A DNA stretch of 64,000 nucleotides from Roseomonas fluvialis. GTDB taxonomy: Bacteria > Pseudomonadota > Alphaproteobacteria > Acetobacterales > Acetobacteraceae. The number at the start of each line of letters is the position of its first letter. Position 1 is the stretch's first letter. The notes beneath the pieces are model-generated. The model made no database searches. It was given only the letters and a program-made list of their open reading frames with translations, and had not been told where the DNA came from. Location of the stretch: assembly GCF_022846615.1 (NCBI RefSeq), contig NZ_AP025637.1, forward strand, positions 5,233,001-5,297,000, read 5' to 3'. A program made the position numbers and the translations under genes. This document shows positions 8,700 through 20,581 of the stretch, piece after piece.

Positions 8700-9953
8700 A
8701 TGACGCCTCCGCCGGGGCTTCCCACCCGCCGCGCCGCGCGCGATTTGATCGCCGCGACCCTCGATGACCGCCGCCCGCTCGAGGAAGCGCTGGACGCGCT
8801 GCCTGGGCGGCTCGACCCGCGCGACCGCGCGGCAGCGCACCGCATCGCGGCCATGGTGCTGCGCCGCCTGGGCAGCATCGACGAGGTGCTGGCACCCTTC
8901 CTGCGCAAGGAACCACCACCGCCGGCGCGCCACGCGCTGCGCATCGGCGCCGCCGAATTGCTGCTGCTGGACACGCCGCCGCACGCCGCCGTCGCGACGG
9001 CCGTGACGCTGGCGCCCAAGGCCTTCGCCGGGCTGGTCAACGCCGTGTTGCGTAAGGTCGCGACCGAAGGCCCCGCAGCGCTGGAAGGGCTGGATGCGGC
9101 ACGGCTCGACACGCCGGCGTGGCTGTGGTCGGCCTGGCATGCGGCCTATGGCCCAGCGGTGCGCGCGATGGCGGAGGCGCATCGCGGCCCCGCACCGCTC
9201 GACCTCACGCCCGCGCTCGGGGCCGAACCGCCCTCCGGTGCCGAGACCCTGCCGACCGGCACCTGGCGCATGGCGCCCGGCACGCGAGTGACCGACCTGC
9301 CCGGCTTCGCCGAGGGCCGCTTCTGGGTGCAGGACGCGGCCGCCGCCCTGCCCGCGATCCTGCTGGCCCCCAGGCCCGGGGAACGCATCGCCGACCTGTG
9401 TGCCGCACCCGGCGGCAAGACCGCGCAGATCGCCGCGGCCGGCGCCGAGGTCACGGCGGTCGAACGCGATGCCGGGCGCCTCACGCGCCTGGCCGAAAAC
9501 CTGGCCCGGCTGCGCCTGCCGGCCACGCTGGTGCAGGCCGATGCCGCCGCCTGGGCCCCGCCCGAGCCCTTGGACGCCATCCTGCTGGATGCGCCCTGCA
9601 CCGCGACGGGCACCATCCGCCGCCACCCCGACGTGGCGCATGCCAAGCGCGCGCGGGACGTGCCCGCGGCCGCCCAGGCCCAGGCGCGCCTGCTGGCCGC
9701 GGCCGCCAGGATGCTCAAGCCCGGCGGGCGGCTGGTCTTCGCCACCTGTTCCCTGCAGCCGGAGGAAGGCGAGGCGCACCTGGCGCGCGCCGCGGCCCTC
9801 GGCCTGGAGCACCAACCCTGGACCGCCGCCGACCTGCCCGGCCTGCCCGAGGGCATCACGCCGGCCGGCTGCCTGCGCACGCGCCCGGATTTCTGGGCCG
9901 GGCGCGGTGGGATGGACGGGTTCTTCGCGATGCGCCTGCGCCGCCCGACCTGA
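8700..9953 (+). CDS. rsmB: 16S rRNA m5C methyltransferase RsmB
   Basis: A 417-residue SAM-dependent RNA cytosine-C5 methyltransferase, expected to modify C967 of 16S rRNA. Residues about 1-140 form the NusB-like RNA-binding domain (RRAARDLIAATLDDRRPL...). The catalytic part has motif I DLCAAPGGKTAQIA, motif IV DAPCTATGTIRRHPD and motif VI with the nucleophilic cysteine in FATCSLQPEE. Both catalytic cysteines are present. Start ATG 8700 gives the MTPPPGLPTRRAARDLI N-terminus typical of the alphaproteobacterial form; upstream in-frame codons belong to DNA antisense to the ArnT-like gene. A short ORF (8506-8703) ends on the ATGA overlapping this start. Confidence 0.95.
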   Translation: MTPPPGLPTRRAARDLIAATLDDRRPLEEALDALPGRLDPRDRAAAHRIAAMVLRRLGSIDEVLAPFLRKEPPPPARHALRIGAAELLLLDTPPHAAVATAVTLAPKAFAGLVNAVLRKVATEGPAALEGLDAARLDTPAWLWSAWHAAYGPAVRAMAEAHRGPAPLDLTPALGAEPPSGAETLPTGTWRMAPGTRVTDLPGFAEGRFWVQDAAAALPAILLAPRPGERIADLCAAPGGKTAQIAAAGAEVTAVERDAGRLTRLAENLARLRLPATLVQADAAAWAPPEPLDAILLDAPCTATGTIRRHPDVAHAKRARDVPAAAQAQARLLAAAARMLKPGGRLVFATCSLQPEEGEAHLARAAALGLEHQPWTAADLPGLPEGITPAGCLRTRPDFWAGRGGMDGFFAMRLRRPT

Positions 9954-9994
9954 GGCGCTTGCGCCACCGGCGCGCGGCGGGAATGCTGCCGCGC

Positions 9995-10417
9995 ATGGAC
10001 GCACCGCGCGCTGCGACAGTCCCGACGCTGGCCCGCGACCTGCGGGTGATGGCGCTTGGCGCCCTTGCCATGTTCGGCTTCTACCTTCTGCTGAGCCTGC
10101 CGGATGGCGGTCCTGGCCTGCTCGAAGCGGTGCTGGTCGCGTTGCTGGTAGCGGTCCCGATCGCGATCGTGGTGCCGACGAGCCGGCTGCCGCGCGGCGC
10201 CTTCCTCACGGTGCTCGCGGTCACGACCCTGGGGGCGCTGGTGCCGGTCGCGCTGCCGTACGATGCCTGGGGGAGCGGGCCGATCGACGCGGCCACGCTG
10301 GCCGGGCGGCCGGCGCTGGTGGCCTACCTCGTCGTGCTCCTGGTGTTCTGCGGCGTGGCGCTCGAAGGCCTCCGCCGTCTGATCCGCTGGGACCAGGCCC
10401 GCCGCGACGCGGCGTGA
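9995..10417 (+). CDS. Small integral membrane protein of unknown function
   Basis: A 140-residue protein (144 if ATG 9983 is used) with about four hydrophobic helices: roughly residues 17-33, 40-58, 62-80 and 105-128. It ends in a positively charged cytosolic tail (EGLRRLIRWDQARRDAA). Purine-rich GGCGGGAA lies about 12 bases upstream of ATG 9995. It sits 41 bases after rsmB on the same strand. I recognise no family and propose no function. Codon usage matches its neighbours, which supports real coding. Confidence 0.65.
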   Translation: MDAPRAATVPTLARDLRVMALGALAMFGFYLLLSLPDGGPGLLEAVLVALLVAVPIAIVVPTSRLPRGAFLTVLAVTTLGALVPVALPYDAWGSGPIDAATLAGRPALVAYLVVLLVFCGVALEGLRRLIRWDQARRDAA

Positions 10418-10544
10418 ACGCGCGCCCGCACCTTCGTGGGCACCGGCCTGCGCTGCGAACAGCCGGCTGGCCGCGGATGATCGAATAGCGGCGCCTGATC
10501 GGCCCGCGGAACCGCCCGCAGGTCCCGCCCGGTCGTGGCCGGCG

Positions 10545-11825
10545 CTACGCCGCGACCAGACCCTCGGCCTTCAGCACTTCCCCCGCCAGGTACAGGCTGC
10601 CGCAGATCAGCACGCGGCCGGGCCGACCATCGCGCGCGATCCGCGTCAGCGCCTCGGCCACCGTCGGCCCAGGCCGCGCCACGCCGCCGCTCGCGTCCAC
10701 GATGTCCTCGACGCTCATCGCCAGGTGCTGGCCGGGCTCGGCCACGGCGGTCAGCGTGGTGGCATACGGGATCAGCGGGCGCAGGAACTCGGCACTCGCC
10801 TTGCCCTTCTTCATGCCAACGACCAGGTGCAGCGGGCGATCCCGCCAGGTGTCGAGGTGCGCGGCCAGCGCCACGCCGGCGCCCGCATTGTGCCCGCCAT
10901 CCAGCCACAGGTCGAAGCCCGGCGGCAGCAGCGCGGCCAGCGCACCCTGCAGCCGCTGCAGACGTGCGGGCCATTGCGCGGCGGCGATCCCGCGCGCGAT
11001 CGCCGTGTCGGTCAACCAGGCCGGATTCCAGGCCCGCAGCGCGGCGATCGCGATGCCCGCATTCTCCGCCTGGTGCGGCCCCGGCAGGCCCGGCGGCGGC
11101 AGGTCGATCGACCCGCGCGCATCGGCGAACAGCAGGCCGCCCTGCACGATGTCACAGCGCCAGTCGCGCCCGCGCATCAGCAGCGGCGCGGCATTGTCGT
11201 GCGCGATGCGCTCGATCACGTCGCGCGCTTCGGGCGCGTGCAATCCGGTCGCGCAGGGCACGCCGTGCTTGATGATGCCGGCCTTCTCACCGGCGATGGC
11301 CCCCAGCGTGTCGCCGAGGAAATCCATGTGGTCCATCGACAGCGAGGTGATCGCCGTCGCCACCGGCCGGTCGACCACGTTGGTCGCATCGAGCCGCCCG
11401 CCGAGGCCGACCTCCAGCACCATCACATCCGCCGGCACGCGCGAGAACAGCAGCAGCGCCGCGGCGGTGGTGATCTCGAACACCGTGATGGGTTCGCCGG
11501 CGTTCGCATGTTCCGCTTCCTCGAGCGCGGCGGTCAGGTCGGCATCGGAGACCAGCGTGCCGGCCAGGCGTACACGCTCGTGGAAATGCACCAGGTGCGG
11601 GGAGGTGAAGACATGCGCGCGCATCCCCGCGGCTTCGGTGATGGCGCGCAGGAAGGCGCAGGTGCTGCCCTTGCCGTTGGTGCCGGCCACATGCACGACC
11701 GGCGGCATGCGGCGTTCCGGATGCCCGAGTGCGGCCAGTGCGCGATGCATACGCCCGAGGCTGAGGTCGATCAGCTTCGGATGCAGCGCGTGCAGGCGCT
11801 CGACGATCGCTTCGGCGCGGGACAT
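10545..11825 (-). CDS. folC: Bifunctional folylpolyglutamate/dihydrofolate synthase
   Basis: A 426-residue Mur-ligase-like enzyme that adds glutamates to folates (and dihydropteroate in bifunctional forms). It shows the ATP-binding P-loop HVAGTNGKGSTCAF at about residue 45, the folate loop FTSPHLVHFHERVRL, the conserved EVGLGGRLDATNVV and, in the C-terminal domain, DLWLDGGHNAGAG. The start is set at ATG 11825 (MSRAEAIVERLHALHPK), matching family N-termini; the longer frame up to 11879 adds a non-conserved tryptophan/arginine-rich leader. accD lies 102 bases upstream on the same strand, the usual accD-folC pair of alphaproteobacteria; the customary trpB-trpA in front is not here. Confidence 0.95.
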   Translation of the reverse strand: MSRAEAIVERLHALHPKLIDLSLGRMHRALAALGHPERRMPPVVHVAGTNGKGSTCAFLRAITEAAGMRAHVFTSPHLVHFHERVRLAGTLVSDADLTAALEEAEHANAGEPITVFEITTAAALLLFSRVPADVMVLEVGLGGRLDATNVVDRPVATAITSLSMDHMDFLGDTLGAIAGEKAGIIKHGVPCATGLHAPEARDVIERIAHDNAAPLLMRGRDWRCDIVQGGLLFADARGSIDLPPPGLPGPHQAENAGIAIAALRAWNPAWLTDTAIARGIAAAQWPARLQRLQGALAALLPPGFDLWLDGGHNAGAGVALAAHLDTWRDRPLHLVVGMKKGKASAEFLRPLIPYATTLTAVAEPGQHLAMSVEDIVDASGGVARPGPTVAEALTRIARDGRPGRVLICGSLYLAGEVLKAEGLVAA

Positions 11826-11927
11826 ACGGTCAGCGGCCGAGGCGTGCTGCGCGGCGCGGCGCCACCACCAGGCGCCCACGCGGCTGCGTGATCGCGAACC
11901 GGCGGGCGCGTATCGTCATCTGCATGC

Positions 11928-12854
11928 TCAGGCCTGCGCGGGCGGCGCCGGGTCCTGGGGGGCGGGCAACACAGTCACGTCCTCCACGCTCACCTCCGGC
12001 GGACGCAGCACCAGCGGCACGCGCAGCAGGCCGATCACACGCGCGAGCGTGGCGCGCATCTCGCCGCGCTTCACCACCATGTCGAGGATCCCGTGCTCCA
12101 GCAGGTATTCGGCGCGCTGGAAGCCCTCGGGGAGTTTCTCGCGCACCGTCTGCTCGATCACGCGTGCGCCGGCGAAGCCGATCAGCGCGTTGGGCTCGGC
12201 GATGTGGATGTCGCCCAGCATGGCGAAGGATGCGGTGACACCGCCCGTGGTCGGGTCGCACATCACGACGATGTAGGGCAGCCCCGCTTCCTTCACGAGG
12301 CGCGTCGCGATGACCGTGCGCGGCATCTGCATCAGCGACACCGCGCCTTCCTGCATGCGTGCGCCGCCCGATGCGGTGAAGACGATCAGCGGCGCATCCT
12401 GCAGCACCGCGAGCTTCGCGGCGGTGACGATCGCCTCACCCACGCCCGCGCCCATCGACCCGCCCATGAAGGCGAATTCGAAGGCGGCGACGACGGCGCG
12501 CTGGCCCTCGATGGTGCCATGCGCCACGGCCACCGCATCGTCCATCGCGGATTTCGCCTGCGATTCCTTCAGCCGGTCGGTATAGCGGCGCTGGTCGCGG
12601 AAGCGCAGCGGGTCGGCCGGCGCCTTGGGCAGCTCGATGCGGGAGAAGCCTTCATCCAGCGTGCATTCCAGGCGGCGGTTTGCCGAAATCCGCATGTGAT
12701 GGCCGCAATGCGGGCAGACATTCAGCGCGGCATCGAGGTCGCGGCGGAAGATCATCTGCTCGCAGGCCGGGCATTTGTGCCAGAGGTTTTCCGGCACGTC
12801 CCGCTTGAACAGGCCGGAGATCTTCGGCAGGGCCCAGTCGGAAATCCAGTTCAT
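11928..12854 (-). CDS. accD: Acetyl-CoA carboxylase carboxyltransferase subunit beta
   Basis: A 308-residue subunit that, with AccA, transfers the carboxyl group from biotin to acetyl-CoA to start fatty-acid synthesis. The N-terminal C4 zinc ribbon is complete (CPAC ... CPHCGHH, about residues 28-51), and the crotonase-like core shows FMGGSMGAGVGEAI and TASGGARMQEGAVSLMQMP. Start ATG 12854 gives MNWISDWALPKI, close to the family norm. A TATAAG-like element lies on this strand at 12907-12912, about 55 bases upstream, and may be its -10 box. folC follows in the same direction. Confidence 0.97.
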   Translation of the reverse strand: MNWISDWALPKISGLFKRDVPENLWHKCPACEQMIFRRDLDAALNVCPHCGHHMRISANRRLECTLDEGFSRIELPKAPADPLRFRDQRRYTDRLKESQAKSAMDDAVAVAHGTIEGQRAVVAAFEFAFMGGSMGAGVGEAIVTAAKLAVLQDAPLIVFTASGGARMQEGAVSLMQMPRTVIATRLVKEAGLPYIVVMCDPTTGGVTASFAMLGDIHIAEPNALIGFAGARVIEQTVREKLPEGFQRAEYLLEHGILDMVVKRGEMRATLARVIGLLRVPLVLRPPEVSVEDVTVLPAPQDPAPPAQA

Positions 12855-12962
12855 CGGTCGATGCCCTCAAGCGCGGAGGGCACCCGAGGGCGCCCCGTCG
12901 CGGCGCCTTATATGGGGCGGCGGGCGCCAGGGCCATATCCGCGCGGCAGCCCGTCACGCAGA

Positions 12963-12990
12963 AGGGCCGCCCCCTGCCGGGAGCGGCCCT
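12963..12990 (-). terminator. Candidate terminator hairpin downstream of katG
   Basis: AGGGCCGC (12963-12970) is the perfect inverted complement of GCGGCCCT (12983-12990) with a 12-base loop, about 28 bases after the katG stop. The following T-run on the minus strand is poor (TTCTG), so termination efficiency is uncertain. Confidence 0.5.
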
Positions 12991-13017
12991 CCGTCAACCC
13001 GAAGCGGGGCCCGACCC

Positions 13018-16487
<3,470 letters not shown>

Positions 16488-16491
<4 letters not shown>

Positions 16492-17294
16492 GCCTGACCC
16501 TGACCACCACCACCGGATGGCCGCCCGAGGCCGAGCGCGATCTGCGCGCCGCCTTCGAGATCCTGGAGAACCCCTCGCTCGCCGCGCGGCTGGCCTCGGT
16601 CGCCGGCATGCCGCTGGAGGCGCTGCGCGCCCGCCTGCCCACGGCAGTGCAGGGCGGGTTGGATGGCGCGGTGCGTGCTGCGCTGCAGCTCGCGATCGCC
16701 ACCGCGATGCGCTCGGGCCCGTCGGTCTCGCCCCTGCCGGTGCCCTCATCGTGGTTCCATCGCGGCATGGCGGCGGCCTCGGGCGCCGTCGGCGGCGCCT
16801 TCGGCTTGCCGGGCACGCTGGTCGAATTGCCGGTCTCGACCACCATCCTGCTGCGCCAGGTGGCCGCGGTGGCGGGTGAGGAAGGCGAAGACCTTTCGGC
16901 CCCCGAAGCCGCCGCAGAATGCCTGAAGGTCTTCGCGCTGGGCGGCAGCTCCGCCGCCGACGACGCCACCGAGAGCGGCTACTTCGCCGTGCGCATCGCG
17001 CTGGCCGAGGCGCTGAAGGGTGCCGTGGGCCGCACCATCGTGCCCGGCTTCGTCGCGGCGGTGGCGTCGCGCTTCGTGGGACCCATGGGGTTGAAGCTGT
17101 CGGCGCAGGCGGCGCCCATCCTGGGCGCCGTGGCCGGGGCCGCGGTCAACATCGCCTTCCTGGAACACTTCCGCGGTGTGGCACGGGGGCACTTCACGCT
17201 GCGGCGGCTCGAACGCGAGTACGGCCCGGCCCGTGTGCGCGCCGCCTGGGACGCGCTGGCGAATACGCGGGACGCCCCGTTCCTGGTGGGGTGA
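16488..17294 (+). CDS. EcsC family protein
   Basis: A 268-residue protein of the EcsC family, whose biochemical function is unknown. The recognisable core is the hydrophobic GAVGGAFGLPGTLVELPVSTTILLRQVAAVA (positions about 98-128, glycine-rich membrane-like segment) followed by EEGEDLSAPEAAAECLKVFALGG and a second hydrophobic region around KLSAQAAPILGAVAGAAVNIAF. Its ATG overlaps the oxyR stop by four bases, so it is likely translated with oxyR and might be part of the peroxide response; that link is inference. An inverted-repeat hairpin element begins right after its stop. Confidence 0.85.
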
Positions 17295-17304
17295 GGGTCG
17301 CGCG

Positions 17305-17517
17305 CGGGGGAGGCGCTGCCTCCCCCGGACCCCTCCGCCAAGGGCTTAAGGCCCCTGGATCCCCTGATTTAATCAGGGGGATTTGGCGAGGGGCATCGCC
17401 GGTGGCACCGGTGGGGCGGGCACGCCCTGCCCCTCCCCGAATCCCCCGATCAGGTATTGGTGTCCAGAGGCCTTTAGGCCTTTGGTGGGTGGGGTCCGGG
17501 GAGGGCAAAGCCCTCCA
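17305..17517. repeat. Inverted-repeat hairpin element between convergent genes
   Basis: About 210 bases built from two inverted, imperfect copies. The left copy (17305-17365) has a perfect hairpin GGGGGAGGC-GCT-GCCTCCCCC (17306-17326), then GGACCCC...CCAAGGGCTTAAGGCCCCTGGA. The right copy (17460-17517) reads the same on the other strand: GGAGGGC-AAA-GCCCTCC (17500-17516), GGACCCC, CCAAAGGCCTAAAGGCCTCTGGA. Between them is a further near-perfect palindrome CCCCTGATT-T-AATCAGGGG (17361-17379). Such modular hairpins resemble REP/terminator-type dispersed elements of GC-rich alphaproteobacteria. Placed between convergent ecsC and an unknown gene, it probably works as a bidirectional terminator. 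Confidence 0.75.
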
Positions 17518-17528
17518 CGCCGCTCGCC

Positions 17529-18842
17529 CTACAGCCCCATCAGCACCGCCGCGCCCGCGCGCAGTTGCGGCAGGTCGGGGTCGATCGTCGCCGGGATCTC
17601 CGCTTCCAGTTCGATCGCGTCCGGGACGGCGAAGCGCAGGCGGCAGGTTTCGCGCAGGTAGCATTCGCCGTGCAGCCCTGGGCCCAGCACGCGCCAGGCG
17701 GCTGGGCCGATCGCGTAGCGGGCGAGCATCCGGCGCGTCAGCGTTTCCTCGGGCAGCAGCGTCGCCATCGCGGCATCCGTCTCGCGTCCGTCGCGGAAGC
17801 CGAGTTGCCGGCACAACGAGATCCCCTGGTCGTCCGGCGCCGTGCAACCCATCAGGTGCCAGTCGGCCTGCCCGGTGCCGGCGGCGCCGACCGGGACCAT
17901 GGGGTTCTCGACCGCCGGTGCAATCCGCAGCCGGCGGAACGGCAGGGCGGGCGGCGGCAGCCGCGGGTCGGGCACGATCTCGATCGCGCGCGCCGGCTCC
18001 GGCTGCGGCCAGGGCGGATGCAGGCCAAGCCAGCCCTGGGGCACCGTGAGGCTGAACCGCCGCAGCCCAAGGTCGGCCGTCATCACCTGGCCAGGATAGT
18101 AGCCGCGCTCCCAACCGCCGGCCTCGCTGAACAGGACATGTTCGGCGTGCTCGGCGGCGACGCGCCCGGGTGTCGCGAACATCCAGCCCGGGCCCAGCAC
18201 GGGCATCGGCACCGCCAGAACCACCGCCAGCATGGCGGCGCCGCGTCGCCACGGTGCCGGCCCGTGCGGCCGCGCCGCCAGTGCCAGCAGCGCATGCGGC
18301 AGGAAGATCGCGACCGAGGGCAGCAGCAGCAGCGCCAGGCCGGCGGCCGTCGCCGCCCGGGGCGGGATGTCGGGGTGGAAGCGCTCGCCGATCGACAGCA
18401 CCGCGGGCAGCAGCCCCGCCAGCGCCACCAGCAGCCCCACGACATGCGGCCAGGCGCGCGGCGGCGCGCCGTCCTCGGTGGCCTCGCGTCGCGCGATGAA
18501 GCGGGCGATCAGCACCACACCCACCGCGCCCGCCGGCAGCGCCAGTAGCGCGGCCGAGAACAGCCCCGCCACCAGGGCCACCGCGAAGATCACGACGCAC
18601 AGCACGAACGTGACCGCCGCACCGCTCAGCGCACGGCGCAGGTCGGTCAGCGCCAGCACCTGCCACGCCGCCAGCCAGGCCGCCGGCACCATCCAGAATG
18701 TGCCGAGCCCGCCGATCACGCTGTCGGGCGGGATCGTCGCCATCGGCCCGCGTGTCAGCGCATCCCAAGCCAGGACCGCAGCGGCCTGCACCGCGAGCAG
18801 CAGTGCGAGTCGCGCGACGAGGTCGGGGGTTCCACTGGACAT
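17529..18842 (-). CDS. Membrane protein of unknown function with large C-terminal domain
   Basis: A 437-residue protein: about six hydrophobic helices in residues 8-200 (for example VTFVLCVVIFAVALVAGLFSAALLAL), then a soluble, probably periplasmic domain of about 230 residues beginning MFATPGRVAAEHAEHVLFSE. That domain has four cysteines (HLMGC, SLCRQ, ECYLRETC) that could form two disulfides, which fits export. I recognise no family. It is transcribed divergently from metW with 51 bases between starts. Composition and codon use match the neighbours. Confidence 0.7.
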   Translation of the reverse strand: MSSGTPDLVARLALLLAVQAAAVLAWDALTRGPMATIPPDSVIGGLGTFWMVPAAWLAAWQVLALTDLRRALSGAAVTFVLCVVIFAVALVAGLFSAALLALPAGAVGVVLIARFIARREATEDGAPPRAWPHVVGLLVALAGLLPAVLSIGERFHPDIPPRAATAAGLALLLLPSVAIFLPHALLALAARPHGPAPWRRGAAMLAVVLAVPMPVLGPGWMFATPGRVAAEHAEHVLFSEAGGWERGYYPGQVMTADLGLRRFSLTVPQGWLGLHPPWPQPEPARAIEIVPDPRLPPPALPFRRLRIAPAVENPMVPVGAAGTGQADWHLMGCTAPDDQGISLCRQLGFRDGRETDAAMATLLPEETLTRRMLARYAIGPAAWRVLGPGLHGECYLRETCRLRFAVPDAIELEAEIPATIDPDLPQLRAGAAVLMGL

Positions 18843-18893
18843 GCCGCGTGCAGCCTACTACGCGGATCGCACCGCAGCCCTGAAGCGCCGCAC

Positions 18894-19538
18894 ATGCCTG
18901 ACGCCCCCGCCGACATCCGCTACGTCGCGAAGAACATGCGGCTGGATCTCCGCCTGATCGCTGAGATGATTCCGCAAGGTGCCAAGCTGCTGGATATCGG
19001 CTGCGGCGACGGTGCGCTGATCGAACACCTGGCGCGCGAGAAGCAGGTCGATGCCCGCGGCATCGAGATCGACATGGCGGAGGTGACCAAGGCGGTGTCC
19101 TCGGGCCTGGCCGTCATCCATGGCGATGCCGACCATGACCTGGCCTTTTACCCCGATGGCGGCTTCGACTTCGTGGTGCTGTCGCGCACGCTGCAGGCGG
19201 TCGAGAAACCGCGTGAGGTGTTGCGCCAAATGCTGCGCATCGGCCGCCACGCCATCGTGTCCTTCCCGAATTTCGGCCACTGGCAGTTGCGCTGGCGGCT
19301 GCTGACGCGCGGGCGCATGCCCGACACCGACACCTGGAACCGCCCCTGGTACGAAACGCCCAACATCCATCCCTGCACCATCCTGGACTTCCTGGCGCTG
19401 TGCGAGATGGAGGGCTATCGCGTCGAGAAATGGCTCGCGGTCGATGAGCGCGGGCTGAAGGCGCCGTGGCGGCGTTCGGTGCGGCTGGCCAACCTGTTCG
19501 GTGAGCAGGCGCTGTTCCAACTGCGCCGCGCGGAGTGA
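18894..19538 (+). CDS. metW: Methionine biosynthesis protein MetW
   Basis: A 214-residue class I SAM-fold protein. Motif I is KLLDIGCGDGALIEHL (about residue 31) and the MetW-specific parts are FDFVVLSRTLQAVEKPREVL, HAIVSFPNFGHWQLRW and the ETPNIHPCTILDFLALC region. MetW works with MetX (homoserine O-acyltransferase) in methionine synthesis and is normally encoded directly after it. Here no metX is adjacent: upstream is a divergent unknown gene and downstream a repeat tract. So either metX lies elsewhere or MetW serves another partner. Confidence 0.93.
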   Translation: MPDAPADIRYVAKNMRLDLRLIAEMIPQGAKLLDIGCGDGALIEHLAREKQVDARGIEIDMAEVTKAVSSGLAVIHGDADHDLAFYPDGGFDFVVLSRTLQAVEKPREVLRQMLRIGRHAIVSFPNFGHWQLRWRLLTRGRMPDTDTWNRPWYETPNIHPCTILDFLALCEMEGYRVEKWLAVDERGLKAPWRRSVRLANLFGEQALFQLRRAE

Positions 19539-20098
19539 TGGCGCGCGCTACGCGGATGGTGCGTCGATCGATGTCGCGCGGCTGAGCCATGATGCGGGGC
19601 AGGCTGCGCCAGCGTGCGCCCGACCGGGCATGTGGATGGCACGAACCCGTGGGTTTGGTGAATGCCGCGCGTTGAAGCGGGGTGCATCCCGTCGCGCGTC
19701 CGGGCTACGTGCGCACAGGCGCAGGATGACATGTTGCCCGTGTACGTGACGCGGCACGACTTGCGCGCGCTGATGCGTTCGCATGAAGCGTTCACATGAA
19801 GCGTGCACAACCACAGGCGTGAATGAAGCGCGCGCAAGCACGAGTTTGGTTGATGCGAGCGCGGCGCCGCGTTTGGGTGACGTGTGCGCCTGCGCGCGTT
19901 CGGGTGAATGCCGCGCATTCGCGCGTTGGTTCGAACTGCGCGCGTCCGCGCGCGTGTGCTGCATGGGCGCTTCCGCGCGCCTGGGAACGGTGCGCACCTA
20001 TGCGCGCCTGAGCATGATGCGCGGCGACGCGCGCCTCAGTGAAATGCGCGCCTTCGCGCGACGAAGCGACCGCAGCCGCCGTGCTGGGTCCGGACGCT
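19539..20098. other. Gene-poor tract dominated by degenerate 27-bp repeats
   Basis: 560 bases between metW and a convergent small hypothetical gene. The right-hand 300 bases are the phase-locked 27-bp tandem array described separately. The left part holds more decayed copies, for example TTTGGTGAATGCCGCGCG near 19650-19668, and CGTTCGCATGAAGCG followed 26 bases later by CGTTCACATGAAGCG near 19776-19816. ORFs are open on both strands because the period is a multiple of three; none has a convincing ribosome-binding site. Confidence 0.7.
19786..20082 (+). repeat. 27-bp tandem repeat (11 imperfect units, minisatellite-like)
   Basis: Eleven consecutive 27-base units in constant phase: 19786, 19813, 19840, 19867, 19894, 19921, 19948, 19975, 20002, 20029, 20056. 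Read on the plus strand each unit gives nine residues, for example ARSGECRAF, ARWFELRAS, ARVCCMGAS, ARLGTVRTY, ARLSMMRGD, ARLSEMRAF. The best conserved bases are GCGCG at the unit start and TGCGCGC in the second half. On the minus strand the same tract gives a nonamer series such as RANARHSPE, RAQAHTSPK. An ATG at 19783 opens a frame to 20175, but no Shine-Dalgarno sequence or domain supports a protein. Units are direct and contiguous with no spacers, so this is not a CRISPR array. Confidence 0.85.
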
Positions 20099-20329
20099 TC
20101 AGTTCAGCGGGGCGGCCACTGCCGGCACATGCCGCAGGCCGGTCTCGACCGCATGCGTCACGGGCTGCCCGTTGATCAGTGCTGCCGCGAGTGCGGCATG
20201 ACGCGCGGCCTCGGCATCACCGAGCCGGCGGCATTCCGCCTCCACGTAGGTCAGCATCATGATGATGGCACTGCGGTCGGTGCCTTCCGCGTCAGACTGG
20301 GCTTCGAACGTCACATCATCCATCCGCAT
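20099..20329 (-). CDS. Small conserved-looking hypothetical protein (76 aa)
   Basis: A protein of 76 residues from ATG 20329 (74 from ATG 20323). The upstream sequence CCGAAAG could serve as a weak Shine-Dalgarno element. It is acidic at the N-terminus (MRMDDVTFEAQSDAEGTD) and then forms an amphipathic helix pair (MLTYVEAECRRLGDAEAARHAALAAALI). I recall this style of short 'YVEAECRRLG' protein in Acetobacteraceae, but no function is known to me. It converges on the 27-bp repeat tract. Upstream, 20330-20581 contains no further gene I can support. Confidence 0.55.
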   Translation of the reverse strand: MRMDDVTFEAQSDAEGTDRSAIIMMLTYVEAECRRLGDAEAARHAALAAALINGQPVTHAVETGLRHVPAVAAPLN

Positions 20330-20581
20330 CTTTCGGTGGCGGCCCGCCCTGTCACAGTCAGGAGAGCGATGCCCCATCTTTAACGCTGCGCTGGCGGCAA
20401 CCGACAGGCCTCTCACGGTGGCACAGGCGTGATTGACGTCGTTTTCACGACCCTCTCGCGCAGCACGCGATTTGCGGAGCGATACGCTTGCCCGTCGTTA
20501 ATCCGTTGCGCTGCCGCGCTCTACGAAGGATCGGTCACAGACCGCCATCCGCGCGCCAGGTGCGCGGTGCACGTCGCCGGA

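Noticed and set aside
11928-12854. Operon with trpBA upstream of accD
   Set aside because: Upstream of accD is katG's 3' end, not trpA.
19786-20082. Possible CRISPR array
   Set aside because: Units are contiguous with no unique spacers, are imperfect, and no cas genes are near.
19783-20175. Nine-residue-repeat protein encoded by the 27-bp tract
   Set aside because: No ribosome-binding site, the upstream copies are frameshifted, and the opposite strand is equally open; kept as a repeat and not a CDS.
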